Source: Acinetobacter guillouiae CIP 63.46
Lineage (GTDB): Bacteria; Pseudomonadota; Gammaproteobacteria; Pseudomonadales; Moraxellaceae
Length of the DNA: 64,000 nt
Direction: 5' to 3'
Assembly (NCBI RefSeq): GCF_000368145.1
Contig: NZ_KB849281.1
Span: 321,712-385,711 of the forward strand
Each line of letters begins with the position of its first letter. The first letter of the stretch is position 1. The position numbers and the translations under genes were made by a program. Below the pieces are notes generated by a model that saw only the letters and a list, made by a program, of their open reading frames with translations, had not been told where the DNA came from and ran no database searches. Positions 1 to 9,097 of the stretch are shown in pieces.

Positions 1-495
1 ACGAACGGCAAATTTAGTGGCTGAATAGACACCAAGCAAGGCAAAACCTTCATGCCCAGCAATCGAACATGCATTGATGATTTTGCCAGCATGTTGGCGC
101 TGTTTAAATTTATCGGCAGCGGCCTGAATTCCCCACAGCACACCACCCACATTGATATTCATAATCCGATTAAATTCATCTGGACTCACCTCCGCCAAGG
201 CTTGGACTTGGGCAATCCCTGCATTATTAATGATGATATCAAAGCCATTTAATGTCGATTCTGCATGATCAATCGCACTGCTGATTTGTACAGGATCGGC
301 AACATCTGCAATAAATGTGGTGGCTTTTACCCCAAATGCTTGAATCTCTTGCTGAACAGCAGTTAACTTTTCTTGGTGAAGATCAACCAAGGCAATATGT
401 ACGCCCTCTTGTGCCAAGCGTAAAGCAATACCGCGTCCTATGCCCTGTGCGGCACCAGTAATTAATGCGACTTTATTGTTTAGACCTCTAGGCAT
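1..495 (-). CDS. Short-chain dehydrogenase, probable acetoin/2,3-butanediol dehydrogenase (partial, runs off left edge)
   Basis: This gene encodes the N-terminal 165 residues of a classical SDR; the C-terminus lies beyond the window. The N-terminus carries the TGAAQGIG nucleotide-binding motif, an NNAG motif follows, and YSATK near the edge is the catalytic YxxxK. The start at 495 is preceded by AAGGAG at good spacing. It sits 11 bp downstream of the acetoin dehydrogenase E3 gene and in the same direction. From that context I infer that it interconverts acetoin with 2,3-butanediol (or diacetyl) and feeds the aco complex. Family assignment is secure; substrate is inferred only from the operon. 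Confidence 0.85.
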   Translation of the reverse strand, partial: MPRGLNNKVALITGAAQGIGRGIALRLAQEGVHIALVDLHQEKLTAVQQEIQAFGVKATTFIADVADPVQISSAIDHAESTLNGFDIIINNAGIAQVQALAEVSPDEFNRIMNINVGGVLWGIQAAADKFKQRQHAGKIINACSIAGHEGFALLGVYSATKFAVR

Positions 496-506
496 GTTGC
501 GACTCC

Positions 507-1907
507 TTAAATATGGATTGCACGTTGCATTGCCGATAAAACCGACTCATGCATCGCCTCAGATAACGTAGGATGTGGGAAAATAACCTGTGCTAGGCTT
601 TCATCAGTGGCTTCTAAATATTTAGCGATGGCAAAGCCCTGAATATGTTCAGTGACCTCATGACCCACCATGTGTGCCCCCAACAATTCCCCTGTTTCTT
701 GATTAAAAATAGTTTTTACAAATCTTGTGGTCTCGCCTAAAGCCAAAGCTTTACCATTGGCTTGTAAAGGGAACTTACCCACATTGATTGTAAAACCTGC
801 TGCTTTGGCTTTTTGCTCGCTTAGCCCAATACTTGCAACCTGCGGATGGGTAAAAATACACCCTGGAATTTGGCTACGATCTAAAACATGTACATGCGTC
901 AGTCCAGCAATTTTCTCCACACATAAAATTGCTTCATGACTGGCTTTATGTGCCAAGCATGGCGCACCTGCGACATCACCAATGGCATACACTCCAACCA
1001 CATTGGTCTTACACCACGGATCAACTTTGATAAAACCATGCTCAAACTCAATACCCAATGTTTCTAAACCCAGATTTTGAGTATTGGGTTGCACACCGAT
1101 TGCGGAAAGGACTTTTTCAACAGTGATGGTTTGTACACCTGTTGCAGTTTCAACATGACAATGTACTTGGCCCTTGTCGATTTCGATGTTTTGTACAGCG
1201 GCTTCAGTCAAAACCGTCATGCCATGCTGTTCAAATTGCTTTTGCACATATTTGGCAACGTCAAGGTCTTCACTGGGTAGGATCTGTTTGGCAATATCAA
1301 CCAAGGTGACTTGACAGCCTAAGTCCTGATATAAACTGGCAAACTCACTGCCAATGGCCCCTGAACCAATCACCAGAAGTGATTTCGGCAATTGTTCTGG
1401 GACTAAAGCCTCTTTATAACTCCAGACATGCTGTCCATCGACAGGAACATGCGCTAAATTGGCGGCTCTAGCACCCGTTGCCACAATAATATGCGGTGCA
1501 GAAATCTGTTGTTTTTGACCCTTTGTATCAGTCAGTTCTAAGCGTTCTTTCGCGATAAATTGAGCGCTTGCATTAAAAACAGTAACTTGATTCTTTTTCA
1601 GTAATTGCCTAATCCCTTGTACCAACTGTTCTGACACCTGACGGCTATGACGTACCAGTTGTTGGATATCAAAATCAATCGCCCCCAAAGAAAAACCAAA
1701 CTGTTGTGAATGTTTAAATTGCTGTGCAAGTGCCGCGCCACTCAATAAAGCTTTGGTTGGAATACAGCCCCAATTCAGGCAAATGCCACCCAAATGCTGT
1801 TCTTCAACAATCGCTGTTTTTAAGCCCAGTTGGGCTGCACGAATCGCAGCCACATAGCCACCTGGACCAGCGCCTATCACAATAAGATCAAATTGTGTGT
1901 CTGACAT
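507..1907 (-). CDS. acoD: Dihydrolipoyl dehydrogenase (E3) of the acetoin dehydrogenase complex
   Basis: The protein (466 residues) is an FAD disulfide oxidoreductase that reoxidises dihydrolipoamide on the E2 component with NAD+. Visible motifs are the N-terminal FAD site GAGPGG, the redox-active pair in GGICLNWGCIPTK, a central NAD site GSGAIGSE, the second FAD motif YAIGDVAG and the C-terminal HPTLSEAMHE with the catalytic His-Glu. An ATG at 1913 is also possible, but the AGGAG ribosome site is only one base from it; the ATG at 1907 has seven bases of spacing and is preferred. The stop codon of acoC lies 10 bp upstream, so the two genes are probably translated from one mRNA. Confidence 0.93.
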   Translation of the reverse strand: MSDTQFDLIVIGAGPGGYVAAIRAAQLGLKTAIVEEQHLGGICLNWGCIPTKALLSGAALAQQFKHSQQFGFSLGAIDFDIQQLVRHSRQVSEQLVQGIRQLLKKNQVTVFNASAQFIAKERLELTDTKGQKQQISAPHIIVATGARAANLAHVPVDGQHVWSYKEALVPEQLPKSLLVIGSGAIGSEFASLYQDLGCQVTLVDIAKQILPSEDLDVAKYVQKQFEQHGMTVLTEAAVQNIEIDKGQVHCHVETATGVQTITVEKVLSAIGVQPNTQNLGLETLGIEFEHGFIKVDPWCKTNVVGVYAIGDVAGAPCLAHKASHEAILCVEKIAGLTHVHVLDRSQIPGCIFTHPQVASIGLSEQKAKAAGFTINVGKFPLQANGKALALGETTRFVKTIFNQETGELLGAHMVGHEVTEHIQGFAIAKYLEATDESLAQVIFPHPTLSEAMHESVLSAMQRAIHI

Positions 1908-1917
1908 GCTCATGCTC

Positions 1918-3453
1918 CTACACCAAAATCAATGCAGGATTTTCAACAAACTGCTTAAATGCTGCCAAGAACTGTGCGCCTAACGCACCATCAATCACCC
2001 GATGATCACAAGACAAGGTCGCGGTCACCATCTGTCGAATCACGATGCTCTCATTTTCAACAATTGCCCGTTTTTCTGCTGCACCTAAAGCTAAAATCGC
2101 ACCTTGGGGTGGGTTAATAATCGCGTCAAACTGTTGAACGCCGAGCATACCTAAATTCGAAATACTGAAACTGCCACCCTGAAATTCATCAGGCGCCAAT
2201 TTTCCGGTTTTGGCACGTGTTGCAAGATCACGCATATCATTGGAAATTTGTGCCAAAGACTTGGTATTGGCAGCTTTAATGATTGGAGTGATAAGGCCAT
2301 TCTCAATCGCTACGGCAACAGAGATATCCGCCTGATCAAACTGCAAAATCTGCTGATTCTCTTCATCAAACTGAACATTGACCTGCGGCACTTTGTTCAA
2401 TGCAGCTGCTGCCGCTTTAATCAGCATGTCATTGATTGACAATTTCACTTGCGGCACAGTGGCATTAATTTGCTGACGTAATCCCTGAATGGCATCTACA
2501 TTTAAATTTACTGTTAAACGGAAGTGTGGTGCATTGCGTTTTGCTGTCTGTAAGCGTGAAGCAATGGCTTTACGCATGCCATTCATCGCAATGGTGGTCA
2601 CTTTCGCCGCTTCAGTCAGCGTTACATCAGCGCTATTTTGAGTAGGTGCAGGGTTTTCACGCTGATAAACTGCTTCAACATCTTCCTTACAAATACGCCC
2701 TCTGGAACCTGACGCACGGCAGTCATGTAAATTAATGCCCCATTGTTTGGCTAAACGACGTGCAACTGGTGTTGCCAACACTTGGCTATCATCTGCTTTA
2801 GATTTCGCCACTTTACCACTCGGTTGCTGTCGAATATCGGGCCATGATCCACCCGCAGCTTGAACTGCGGTTTGAATGTCTTGCACACTGATACGACCTT
2901 CACGCCCTGAGCCTGAAACCAGCGCCAAATTCACTTGATGCTTTTCAGCCAATTTCAAGGCATGCGGTGTTGCAAAAACATCCTCAACATGTTGGTAACC
3001 TTGTAATGCCGCAGGAATTACATAGCCATTTTGGGCAACAGCTTTTGATACCTGCTCAGTACGATTCTGTTTAGGCACAGCTTGTGTCTTGGTTTCAGGC
3101 TGAGTCGCTGTCAGCTTTTCAGTAACCACTTCAACAGCTTTGCTTTCATTGACAATAGGTGCACCAGCCAAAGATTGAGCAAAGGCATCAATTTCAGCAT
3201 CAGAAACTTGCGCATCTGCACAAATTGCAATGATCCCGCCAACCACTAAAGTATCGCCATTATTGGCAATGATTTTACGCAAGGTACTATCAAACGGTGC
3301 TTCAAGGACATTGACGATTTTTGTGGTTTCAATTTCACAAATTTCTTGTCCTTTACTAAACTGCTCACCTTCTTGAATCAACCATTGGGCAATGGTGCCC
3401 TCTTCCATCGACAAACCCCATTTTGGGATTTCTAAAGTTTTAATTTCGCTCAT
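1918..3453 (-). CDS. acoC: Dihydrolipoamide acetyltransferase (E2) of acetoin dehydrogenase
   Basis: The E2 core (511 residues) takes the acetyl group released from acetoin by E1 and passes it to CoA. Residues 1-78 form a lipoyl domain with the lipoylated lysine in EIETTKIVN (Lys45). Two separate E3/E1-binding domains follow, at about 160-197 and 226-262, both with the typical ATPxAxxLA start and SGxxGRI end. The acyltransferase domain fills the C-terminus and ends with the active-site DHRVIDG (His484). Having two binding domains with one lipoyl domain is unusual for a bacterial E2. The start is one base after the acoB stop and has a GGAGG ribosome site. Confidence 0.93.
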   Translation of the reverse strand: MSEIKTLEIPKWGLSMEEGTIAQWLIQEGEQFSKGQEICEIETTKIVNVLEAPFDSTLRKIIANNGDTLVVGGIIAICADAQVSDAEIDAFAQSLAGAPIVNESKAVEVVTEKLTATQPETKTQAVPKQNRTEQVSKAVAQNGYVIPAALQGYQHVEDVFATPHALKLAEKHQVNLALVSGSGREGRISVQDIQTAVQAAGGSWPDIRQQPSGKVAKSKADDSQVLATPVARRLAKQWGINLHDCRASGSRGRICKEDVEAVYQRENPAPTQNSADVTLTEAAKVTTIAMNGMRKAIASRLQTAKRNAPHFRLTVNLNVDAIQGLRQQINATVPQVKLSINDMLIKAAAAALNKVPQVNVQFDEENQQILQFDQADISVAVAIENGLITPIIKAANTKSLAQISNDMRDLATRAKTGKLAPDEFQGGSFSISNLGMLGVQQFDAIINPPQGAILALGAAEKRAIVENESIVIRQMVTATLSCDHRVIDGALGAQFLAAFKQFVENPALILV

Positions 3454-3454
3454 C

Positions 3455-4474
3455 CTAAGCCTCCAACGTTTTACGTACAGCCTGTTCGATACGTTCTACA
3501 CTTGGTAGCCATTGTTTTTCTAATACGGGTGAAAATGGCACAGGTGAATGCGGTGGTGTCACCAGTTCAATGGGTGCTTTGAGATAATGAAAGCCTTTTT
3601 GTGCAATCAATGCAGCCACATCATGCCCAAAACCACAACGGGCAGCAGACTCATCAACAATCACCACACGCCCTGTTGACGCAACAGACTCTAAAATGCC
3701 TTCTTCATCCAGTGGAGAAATCGTTCTTGGATCGACAACTTCTACAGAAATCCCCTCCTTGGCAAGCTTATCCGCGACTTCATTGGCACGATGCACCATT
3801 AAACTTAGCGCAATAATCGTGACATCGGTTCCTTCACGGGTGTAATTTGCTACACCAAAAGGGATGGTATATGGTTCATCAGGAACTTCACCTTTGATGT
3901 CATAAAGCAATTTATGTTCACAAAAAACCACGGGATCATCATCACGGATGGCTTGGATCAATAAGCCTTTTACATCATACGCACTAGATGGCACCACGAC
4001 TTTTAAACCGGGTACAGCAGCAAACACGTTATACGGGGATTGTGAATGTTGTGCGGCAGCAGAAAAGCCTGCGCCGATCATGCCTCGAACCACCAAAGGC
4101 GCTTTGGCTTTTCCACCAAACATATAACGAAATTTGGCCGCTTGGTTATACAACATGTCATGACATACGCCATAGAAGTCCATAAACATCAGGTCAGCCA
4201 CAGGTCGTAAACCTGTTGCAGCAGCCCCTGCTGCCATTCCAATAATTGCAGATTCAGTAATCGGGGTATCAATCACACGCTCTGAACCAAACTCTGTCCA
4301 TAGCCCTTTGGTGACACCAAGTACGCCGCCAAAGCCTTCGAGTTTATTGTCATCCGTATTTTTACCGCCATGCCCGCCACGGACATCTTCACCGACAACA
4401 ATCACGCTTGGGTCACGGCGCATTTCTGATTCAATCGCTTCTTTAATCGCGTTTCGATAACTTTTATTTGGCAT
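3455..4474 (-). CDS. acoB: Acetoin dehydrogenase E1 component, beta subunit
   Basis: This 339-residue protein is the beta subunit of the thiamine-diphosphate E1 enzyme that cleaves acetoin to acetaldehyde and an enzyme-bound acetyl unit. It has the transketolase pyrimidine-binding layout (VVGEDVRGGHGG, DTPITESAIIGMAAGAA) and a C-terminal transketolase domain with VVIVDESAARCGFG. Length matches AcoB and PDH E1 beta proteins. It is separated from acoA by 15 bp and its own AAGGAAT ribosome site lies about ten bases upstream of the ATG. It acts with AcoA as an alpha2beta2 tetramer in the cytoplasm. Confidence 0.93.
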   Translation of the reverse strand: MPNKSYRNAIKEAIESEMRRDPSVIVVGEDVRGGHGGKNTDDNKLEGFGGVLGVTKGLWTEFGSERVIDTPITESAIIGMAAGAAATGLRPVADLMFMDFYGVCHDMLYNQAAKFRYMFGGKAKAPLVVRGMIGAGFSAAAQHSQSPYNVFAAVPGLKVVVPSSAYDVKGLLIQAIRDDDPVVFCEHKLLYDIKGEVPDEPYTIPFGVANYTREGTDVTIIALSLMVHRANEVADKLAKEGISVEVVDPRTISPLDEEGILESVASTGRVVIVDESAARCGFGHDVAALIAQKGFHYLKAPIELVTPPHSPVPFSPVLEKQWLPSVERIEQAVRKTLEA

Positions 4475-4489
4475 TGCTTTACTATTCCT

Positions 4490-5452
4490 TTAGTAAGAGA
4501 CATAAACGTCGGTAAGAAGTTGAGAAAGTTCTGGATAATTGGCAGCACGTGCTTTTGCGACAGCAGCATCGACATTGGTTTTTGATTCAACATCAATTGC
4601 ATCCAGTGTGGCTTCAGCAATCTTGCCTTTGACTTTTTCACGGAAAATTTTCAACGGATCTTTATGCTCTTTGACATAATCGAGCTCTTCTTTTGAACGA
4701 ATCAGTCCTGGGTCACCTTCAAAGTGTCCATAAAAACGATTGGTAATGGTTTCAATCACACTTGGGCCTTCGCCACGACGTGCACGTTCAATAGCTTTTT
4801 GGGCGACCTCATACACAGCAAAGAAATCTGTCCCATCTACTTTTTCAGCAGGCATACCAAAAGCCGCAGCACGACCTGCAATGTCCTTGCTTCCGACTGC
4901 ATAATCATGCGCAGTACCTTCACCAAAACCATTATTTTCAAAAACAAAAATCACTGGGAGTTTTAAAACCACAGCCATATTCATAGCTTCAAAGGTCAAA
5001 CCTTGGTTAGAACCACCATCCCCAGTAAATGACAGACCAATTCCACCCGTCTTTAAGGTTTTTGCGGTTAACGCAGCTCCAATTGCCAAAGGCGGCCCGC
5101 CACCGACAATACCGTTGGCTCCCAACATGCCTTTGTCTAGATCAGCAATATGCATTGAACCGCCTTTGCCACGGCACAAACCATCATCTTTACCAAAAAT
5201 TTCCAACATCATGCCGTGAATATCACATCCTTTGGCAATGCAGTGACCGTGACCACGATGGGTTGAGGTAATAAAATCTTTGTCGGTCAAATTTTCACAA
5301 ATTCCAACGGCTACCGCTTCTTCACCACTGTAAAGATGGATAAATCCGGGAATATCACCTGTATTATTTTCATCGTGAAGTCGATCCTCAAACTCACGAA
5401 TATCTCGCATCCGTCTGTATGCTGCTAGCAATTGCTCTTCCGTTAATTGCAT
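4490..5452 (-). CDS. acoA: Acetoin dehydrogenase E1 component, alpha subunit
   Basis: This is the thiamine-diphosphate-binding subunit (320 residues) and the first gene of the aco operon. The ThDP motif begins GDGGSNQG and ends with the ENNGFG segment. The phosphorylation-loop-like HRGHGHCIAKG and the C-terminal YGHFEGDPG are typical of the alpha subunits of branched-chain and acetoin E1 enzymes. The ribosome site AAGGAAT precedes the ATG. Upstream is 360 bp of extremely AT-rich DNA shared with the divergent lipA, so the operon promoter must lie there. No sigma-54 type -24/-12 element was recognised, which fits the absence of a sigma-54 activator nearby. Confidence 0.93.
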   Translation of the reverse strand: MQLTEEQLLAAYRRMRDIREFEDRLHDENNTGDIPGFIHLYSGEEAVAVGICENLTDKDFITSTHRGHGHCIAKGCDIHGMMLEIFGKDDGLCRGKGGSMHIADLDKGMLGANGIVGGGPPLAIGAALTAKTLKTGGIGLSFTGDGGSNQGLTFEAMNMAVVLKLPVIFVFENNGFGEGTAHDYAVGSKDIAGRAAAFGMPAEKVDGTDFFAVYEVAQKAIERARRGEGPSVIETITNRFYGHFEGDPGLIRSKEELDYVKEHKDPLKIFREKVKGKIAEATLDAIDVESKTNVDAAVAKARAANYPELSQLLTDVYVSY

Positions 5453-5814
5453 ATACTTATTCCTTCATGCTCACAGTTAAAAGTAAAAACCATATATTTA
5501 AAAACAAACACTGGTATTTAAAACTCGTATATTTATATAAAATTATTTCATTTAAAATTAATATTAGACTAAAAAAATATTTATTTATAAAACACAATAA
5601 AAATATTAAAAACAGTACTTTATAAAGCAAAAAATATTTGTAAATTTTTATAATTTTCAAAAACTTAAAAAATCAAACCTTTAACCAACCTTTATTTTAT
5701 AATATTAATATTTTGCACTCTTTTATTATATTTATAAATATTTTAAATATATTTGACATCATAGATAAAAATGTCATTTTATATTGAATTATTTTATTTA
5801 ATGGACTATTTAAA
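5453..5814. promoter_or_regulatory. AT-rich divergent promoter region between acoA and lipA
   Basis: This 362-bp gap is almost entirely A and T and holds no credible gene. Short open frames here are low-complexity Lys/Ile/Asn/Tyr strings. A TGACAT...ATGTCA dyad near 5755-5777 is the only symmetric element I noticed close to the lipA start. A seven-codon frame (5801-5824) overlaps the lipA start out of frame, and lipA has no clear Shine-Dalgarno site. The promoters for both directions must be here, but I cannot place -35/-10 boxes with confidence because many AT-rich matches exist. Confidence 0.5.
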
Positions 5815-6807
5815 ATGGATTTAAAAGTTTCAGTTACCACGGGACAAAAACTACGTGGTGCAGATAAATTGGCACGTATTCCAGTAAAAATTATCAGTAC
5901 TGAACAGATCCCACAAAAGCCTGAATGGATTCGCGCCAAGATCAGCCAGCCTGAAGAAGTGCAACGTATTAAAAATTTATTACGTCAACAAAAACTACAT
6001 ACCGTATGTGAAGAAGCCGCGTGCCCCAATTTGCCACAATGCTTTGGTGGTGGAACAGCGACCTTTATGATTATGGGAGATATTTGTACCCGTCGATGCC
6101 CATTTTGTGATGTGGCCCATGGACGTCCAAATATTTTAGATGCTGATGAACCGAAACATTTAGCAGAAACCGTTAAAAATCTAAATTTAAACTATGTGGT
6201 GATTACCTCAGTAGACCGTGATGATCTTATTGACGGTGGAGCACAACACTTTGCTGCATGTATTCGAGAAATCCGTAAAAGTAGCCCAGATACGCTAATT
6301 GAGATTTTAGTCCCTGATTTTCGGGGCAGATTAGAAGTTGCCCTCAACATTCTGAGCGAAACCCCGCCAGATGTATTTAATCATAATATTGAAACGGTCC
6401 CTCGTTTGTACCGTGCAATGCGTCCAGGTTCAGATTATCAACATTCCTTGGAACTGTTAAAACGGTTTAAGCATTTACGTCCAGACATCGCAACGAAATG
6501 TGGCTTGATGGTGGGATTGGGTGAAGTCGAAGCAGAAGTTATTGTGTTGCTGAATGACCTCAGTGACTATCAGGTGGACTATGTCACCATTGGTCAATAC
6601 TTACAGCCGTCTAAATCTCATGCCCCAATACATCGTTTTGTTTCATTGAAAGAGTTTGAACATTATCAAGCACATGGTGAGTTATTAGGGTTTAAAAATA
6701 TATGGAGTGCGCCAATGGTTCGTTCCAGCTATTTTGCTGATCGTCAATACAAGGGCGAGCCTGTACCCAAGCCGTTTACACGTGAAAGCATTGCAACAGA
6801 AATTTAG
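5815..6807 (+). CDS. lipA: Lipoyl synthase, probably dedicated to the acetoin dehydrogenase
   Basis: This radical-SAM enzyme (330 residues) inserts two sulfur atoms into the octanoyl chain on lipoyl domains. Both cluster-binding motifs are intact: the auxiliary cluster CX4CX5C at Cys65, Cys70, Cys76 and the radical-SAM CX3CX2C at Cys91, Cys95, Cys98. The C-terminal RSSY serine motif (VRSSYFAD) is also present. It lies divergently next to acoA, whose product chain needs lipoylated AcoC. I infer it is a second lipA copy, with the housekeeping copy near lipB elsewhere; the window cannot show that. No clear ribosome-binding site precedes the ATG. Confidence 0.92.
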   Translation: MDLKVSVTTGQKLRGADKLARIPVKIISTEQIPQKPEWIRAKISQPEEVQRIKNLLRQQKLHTVCEEAACPNLPQCFGGGTATFMIMGDICTRRCPFCDVAHGRPNILDADEPKHLAETVKNLNLNYVVITSVDRDDLIDGGAQHFAACIREIRKSSPDTLIEILVPDFRGRLEVALNILSETPPDVFNHNIETVPRLYRAMRPGSDYQHSLELLKRFKHLRPDIATKCGLMVGLGEVEAEVIVLLNDLSDYQVDYVTIGQYLQPSKSHAPIHRFVSLKEFEHYQAHGELLGFKNIWSAPMVRSSYFADRQYKGEPVPKPFTRESIATEI

Positions 6808-7106
6808 GATGATTAAGTGTTAAAGTGAATATGGACGCCTAAACATTAAACAATGAGTACTAAAAAGATCACACTGTCTTTTTATTGGTAACTTTATTTA
6901 ACATTTGTGAGCAGAAAACTCATTTCAAAGCGAAACATTAACTTCTAAAGTGAAATAAATGAATTAATAAAGATGATTATTTTCGGAACACTATTTGTTT
7001 GAATATAGCTTAAAATCTGGTGTGATCATCAACTAAAATCACCAGACACAACGACAAAGAATACAAGGTATTAATGGCATAACCATTCATCATAAAGGAA
7101 TATGAT
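6808..7106. other. Intergenic region between lipA and the GAF regulator gene
   Basis: These 299 bp have no gene. There is no strong terminator after lipA, so lipA and the regulator could be cotranscribed, although the spacing makes a separate promoter likely. The ribosome site AAGGA lies just before the regulator ATG. Nothing else was recognised. Confidence 0.4.
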
Positions 7107-8204
7107 ATGAAGCTATTGAATCAATTACAGCCACAAGCGCTTCGTTTACAGACCACACATTTTGTCAATATCGAATCCGTCACTGCTGCGCCACTTCTCG
7201 CTTTACCTACCGAACTAGAACCGTCACTGTTTCGTCGTTCTCTTCAACATAATTATGCGGATTTACTAAAAATTGCAGATGATTCTGAAATGGCAATTGG
7301 AATCACAGATCATCATGGCACATTACTTTGGACATGGAGCAGTCGTGCTATGCTCTCCTCTGCTGAGCAAGTGCATTTTGTCGAAGGTGGACATTGGTCA
7401 ACACAGGCTGTCGGTACAAATGCGATTGGTTTGGCTTTAAATAATCATCTCTCTAGCTGTGTTTATTCACATGAAAATCAGATGAACAGTGTACAGGATT
7501 GGGTTTGTTATGCCGCGCCGATTGTTGACCCTGTATCTGGACAATTTCATGGTGTGATTAATTTATCGACCAAGTACAAGAAGCATACTTCACTGGGTGT
7601 ATTGGCTGTAGAGCGCTGCGCAGAGTTGGTTCAACGTGCGATTCAATTTGAACAAAAAAACATGCTTTACCTCAAAGTTTTTGGTACACCCAAAGTTCAA
7701 TTTAACCAACAGCTTTTAACTTTAACCCATCGACAAATTGAAATTCTATGCATTCTTGTGTTACACCCAGAGGGTATTAACCTAGATGAACTGCACTATG
7801 CGTTATACGGTGATCGGGACATTAGTGAAAAAACCTTAAAAGCAGAAATGTCACAATTACGCACCTTACTTCCCAACTGTATTTTATCGCGCCCTTATAA
7901 GTTAGTTTGTGAGATTCAAACCGACTTTACCAGAGCTGAACAGTCTCTCAATGCAGGTTTTCTCGCCAGTACATTTTCACTTTACAAAGGTAGTTTTTTG
8001 GCCAAATCAGAAAGCCCTTTCTTGACCACATGGCGTGATTGTTTCGATGCGCGTTTAAGTCATCTGATTTATCAAATTCAGGATATTGACCCACTTTTAA
8101 AAATTATTAGTCGTCTTCCTGAACGTAATGATGCAATACAACGGGTACTGGAATTATTGCCTGAACAAAGTCAGCATCGCGCGTATTTTTTAAAATTACT
8201 TTAG
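7107..8204 (+). CDS. GAF-domain regulator with C-terminal winged helix, likely aco operon regulator
   Basis: The 365-residue protein has an N-terminal GAF-type sensor (about 35-175) with GTNAIGLAL and GVINLST, the signature seen in AcoR-type activators. Those activators normally continue into a sigma-54 AAA+ domain. Here that domain is absent. Instead residues from about 190 to 275 (FGTPKVQFN, LTHRQIEILCILVLHP, SEKTLKAEMSQLRTLL) look like an OmpR/SARP-type winged helix followed by a helical tail. I infer it senses acetoin or a related molecule and controls the aco genes with ordinary sigma-70 promoters. Domain assignment rests on motif reading only. The start follows AAGGA at normal spacing. 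Confidence 0.75.
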   Translation: MKLLNQLQPQALRLQTTHFVNIESVTAAPLLALPTELEPSLFRRSLQHNYADLLKIADDSEMAIGITDHHGTLLWTWSSRAMLSSAEQVHFVEGGHWSTQAVGTNAIGLALNNHLSSCVYSHENQMNSVQDWVCYAAPIVDPVSGQFHGVINLSTKYKKHTSLGVLAVERCAELVQRAIQFEQKNMLYLKVFGTPKVQFNQQLLTLTHRQIEILCILVLHPEGINLDELHYALYGDRDISEKTLKAEMSQLRTLLPNCILSRPYKLVCEIQTDFTRAEQSLNAGFLASTFSLYKGSFLAKSESPFLTTWRDCFDARLSHLIYQIQDIDPLLKIISRLPERNDAIQRVLELLPEQSQHRAYFLKLL

Positions 8205-8416
8205 GCTCAATGAACTTAGATATTTTATTGCACAACTTGTAGCACAGTGCCGTTTTGCTCCGATGTTTAAGGCTATAAAGTTGAGTAAAGTAGAATACAT
8301 CTCCTCAAGCGAGCTATGTTTTTGCTTGAAGTTGTTTTGCTTAAAATTGCTTTGTATAAAAAATGATAAATGAATCGATCTAAGATTAATTTTAAGGCCA
8401 ACGACAGAAAATGCAC
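8205..8416. other. Intergenic DNA downstream of the GAF regulator
   Basis: There is no credible gene here. A TCAAGC...GCTTGA dyad around 8308-8332 could be a weak terminator. The boundary with the repeat element that starts near 8417 was placed by comparing this region with its inverted partner near 19.99 kb. Confidence 0.35.
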
Positions 8417-8828
8417 GGCAAATATAGTCAACCTGTCAAAAAAAATCAGACACAATAATATAATTTCTCTTAATTAATATTTTTAATTAAATCAAACATA
8501 TGATGAAATGATATTGTTTAATTATATAAAAACTTACACTGCCACATCTTACATTCAAAGTTTAAATCCCTTTGCGTAGGCGATGCCTCACTTTTCAGAG
8601 ATGAAAAGTGACAAAAATCTTCTATTGGGCGAGGGGTACGTCCTGTACTCCCGCCCAACGGCGACATCCATGTCGCCTCACGGTAGGATCACCAGCTATG
8701 ATTCAAAAGTATAAAAATGAATTGATAACCAACAATTTTTAAAAGTTCATACAAAAACATAAGCTTCATTTATGCTCAATGACTTGATGCAAATCACTTG
8801 TATGAAATAATTAGGTGATTTGACTATA
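8417..8828 (+). repeat. Long structured repeat, left copy (inverted relative to 19553-19991)
   Basis: This 412-bp non-coding element matches the reverse complement of 19553-19991 along its whole length, with AT-rich flanks and a GC-rich structured core. The core contains successive hairpins: one at AGGCGATGCCT (about 8578-8588), CACTTTTC/GAAAAGTG (8589-8610), a long one from TTGGGCG to CGCCCAA (8625-8658), and GGCGACAT/ATGTCGCC (8660-8677). The flank shares GTCAACCTGTCAAAAAA at the outer end and a stretch around TGAATTGATAACCAAC at the inner end. The second hairpin is replaced by unrelated sequence in the other copy. The copies are clearly related but diverged. Confidence 0.85.
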
Positions 8829-8983
8829 TAGAAAATTACAAGATTAAAATTAATATATTTTTCACGCAATTAAAATAAACCATTAGCCTGATCAATACTA
8901 TAATGCCTCACAATCTTACCTCTCTCCGCAATAAATCAATTGCTAAAATTAAAATACAAGTAATTTAAACATAAATGCCCTTT

Positions 8984-9002
8984 AAATGATAATGATTATA
9001 TT
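8984..9002 (+). promoter_or_regulatory. Fur box upstream of the siderophore-interacting protein gene
   Basis: AAATGATAATGATTATATT matches the 19-bp Fur consensus (GATAATGAT followed by the imperfect mirror half). It lies about 95 bp upstream of the gene at 9098, so iron-dependent repression of that gene is expected. Confidence 0.75.
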
Positions 9003-9097
9003 TTACATTTAACACCATGCAGATCTTCTCGATCCGCTCAGCACTGAAAGAAAGGCAATTGTGGTTTATTGCTTAATAAATATAGGTAGACTTAATA

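Noticed and set aside
5419-5660. Overlapping frames on both strands before acoA
   Set aside because: Low-complexity Lys/Asn/Ile/Tyr strings in extremely AT-rich promoter DNA; not credible proteins.
5801-5824. Seven-codon frame overlapping the lipA start
   Set aside because: Too short to support as a gene; noted only as a possible reason for the lack of a clear lipA ribosome site.
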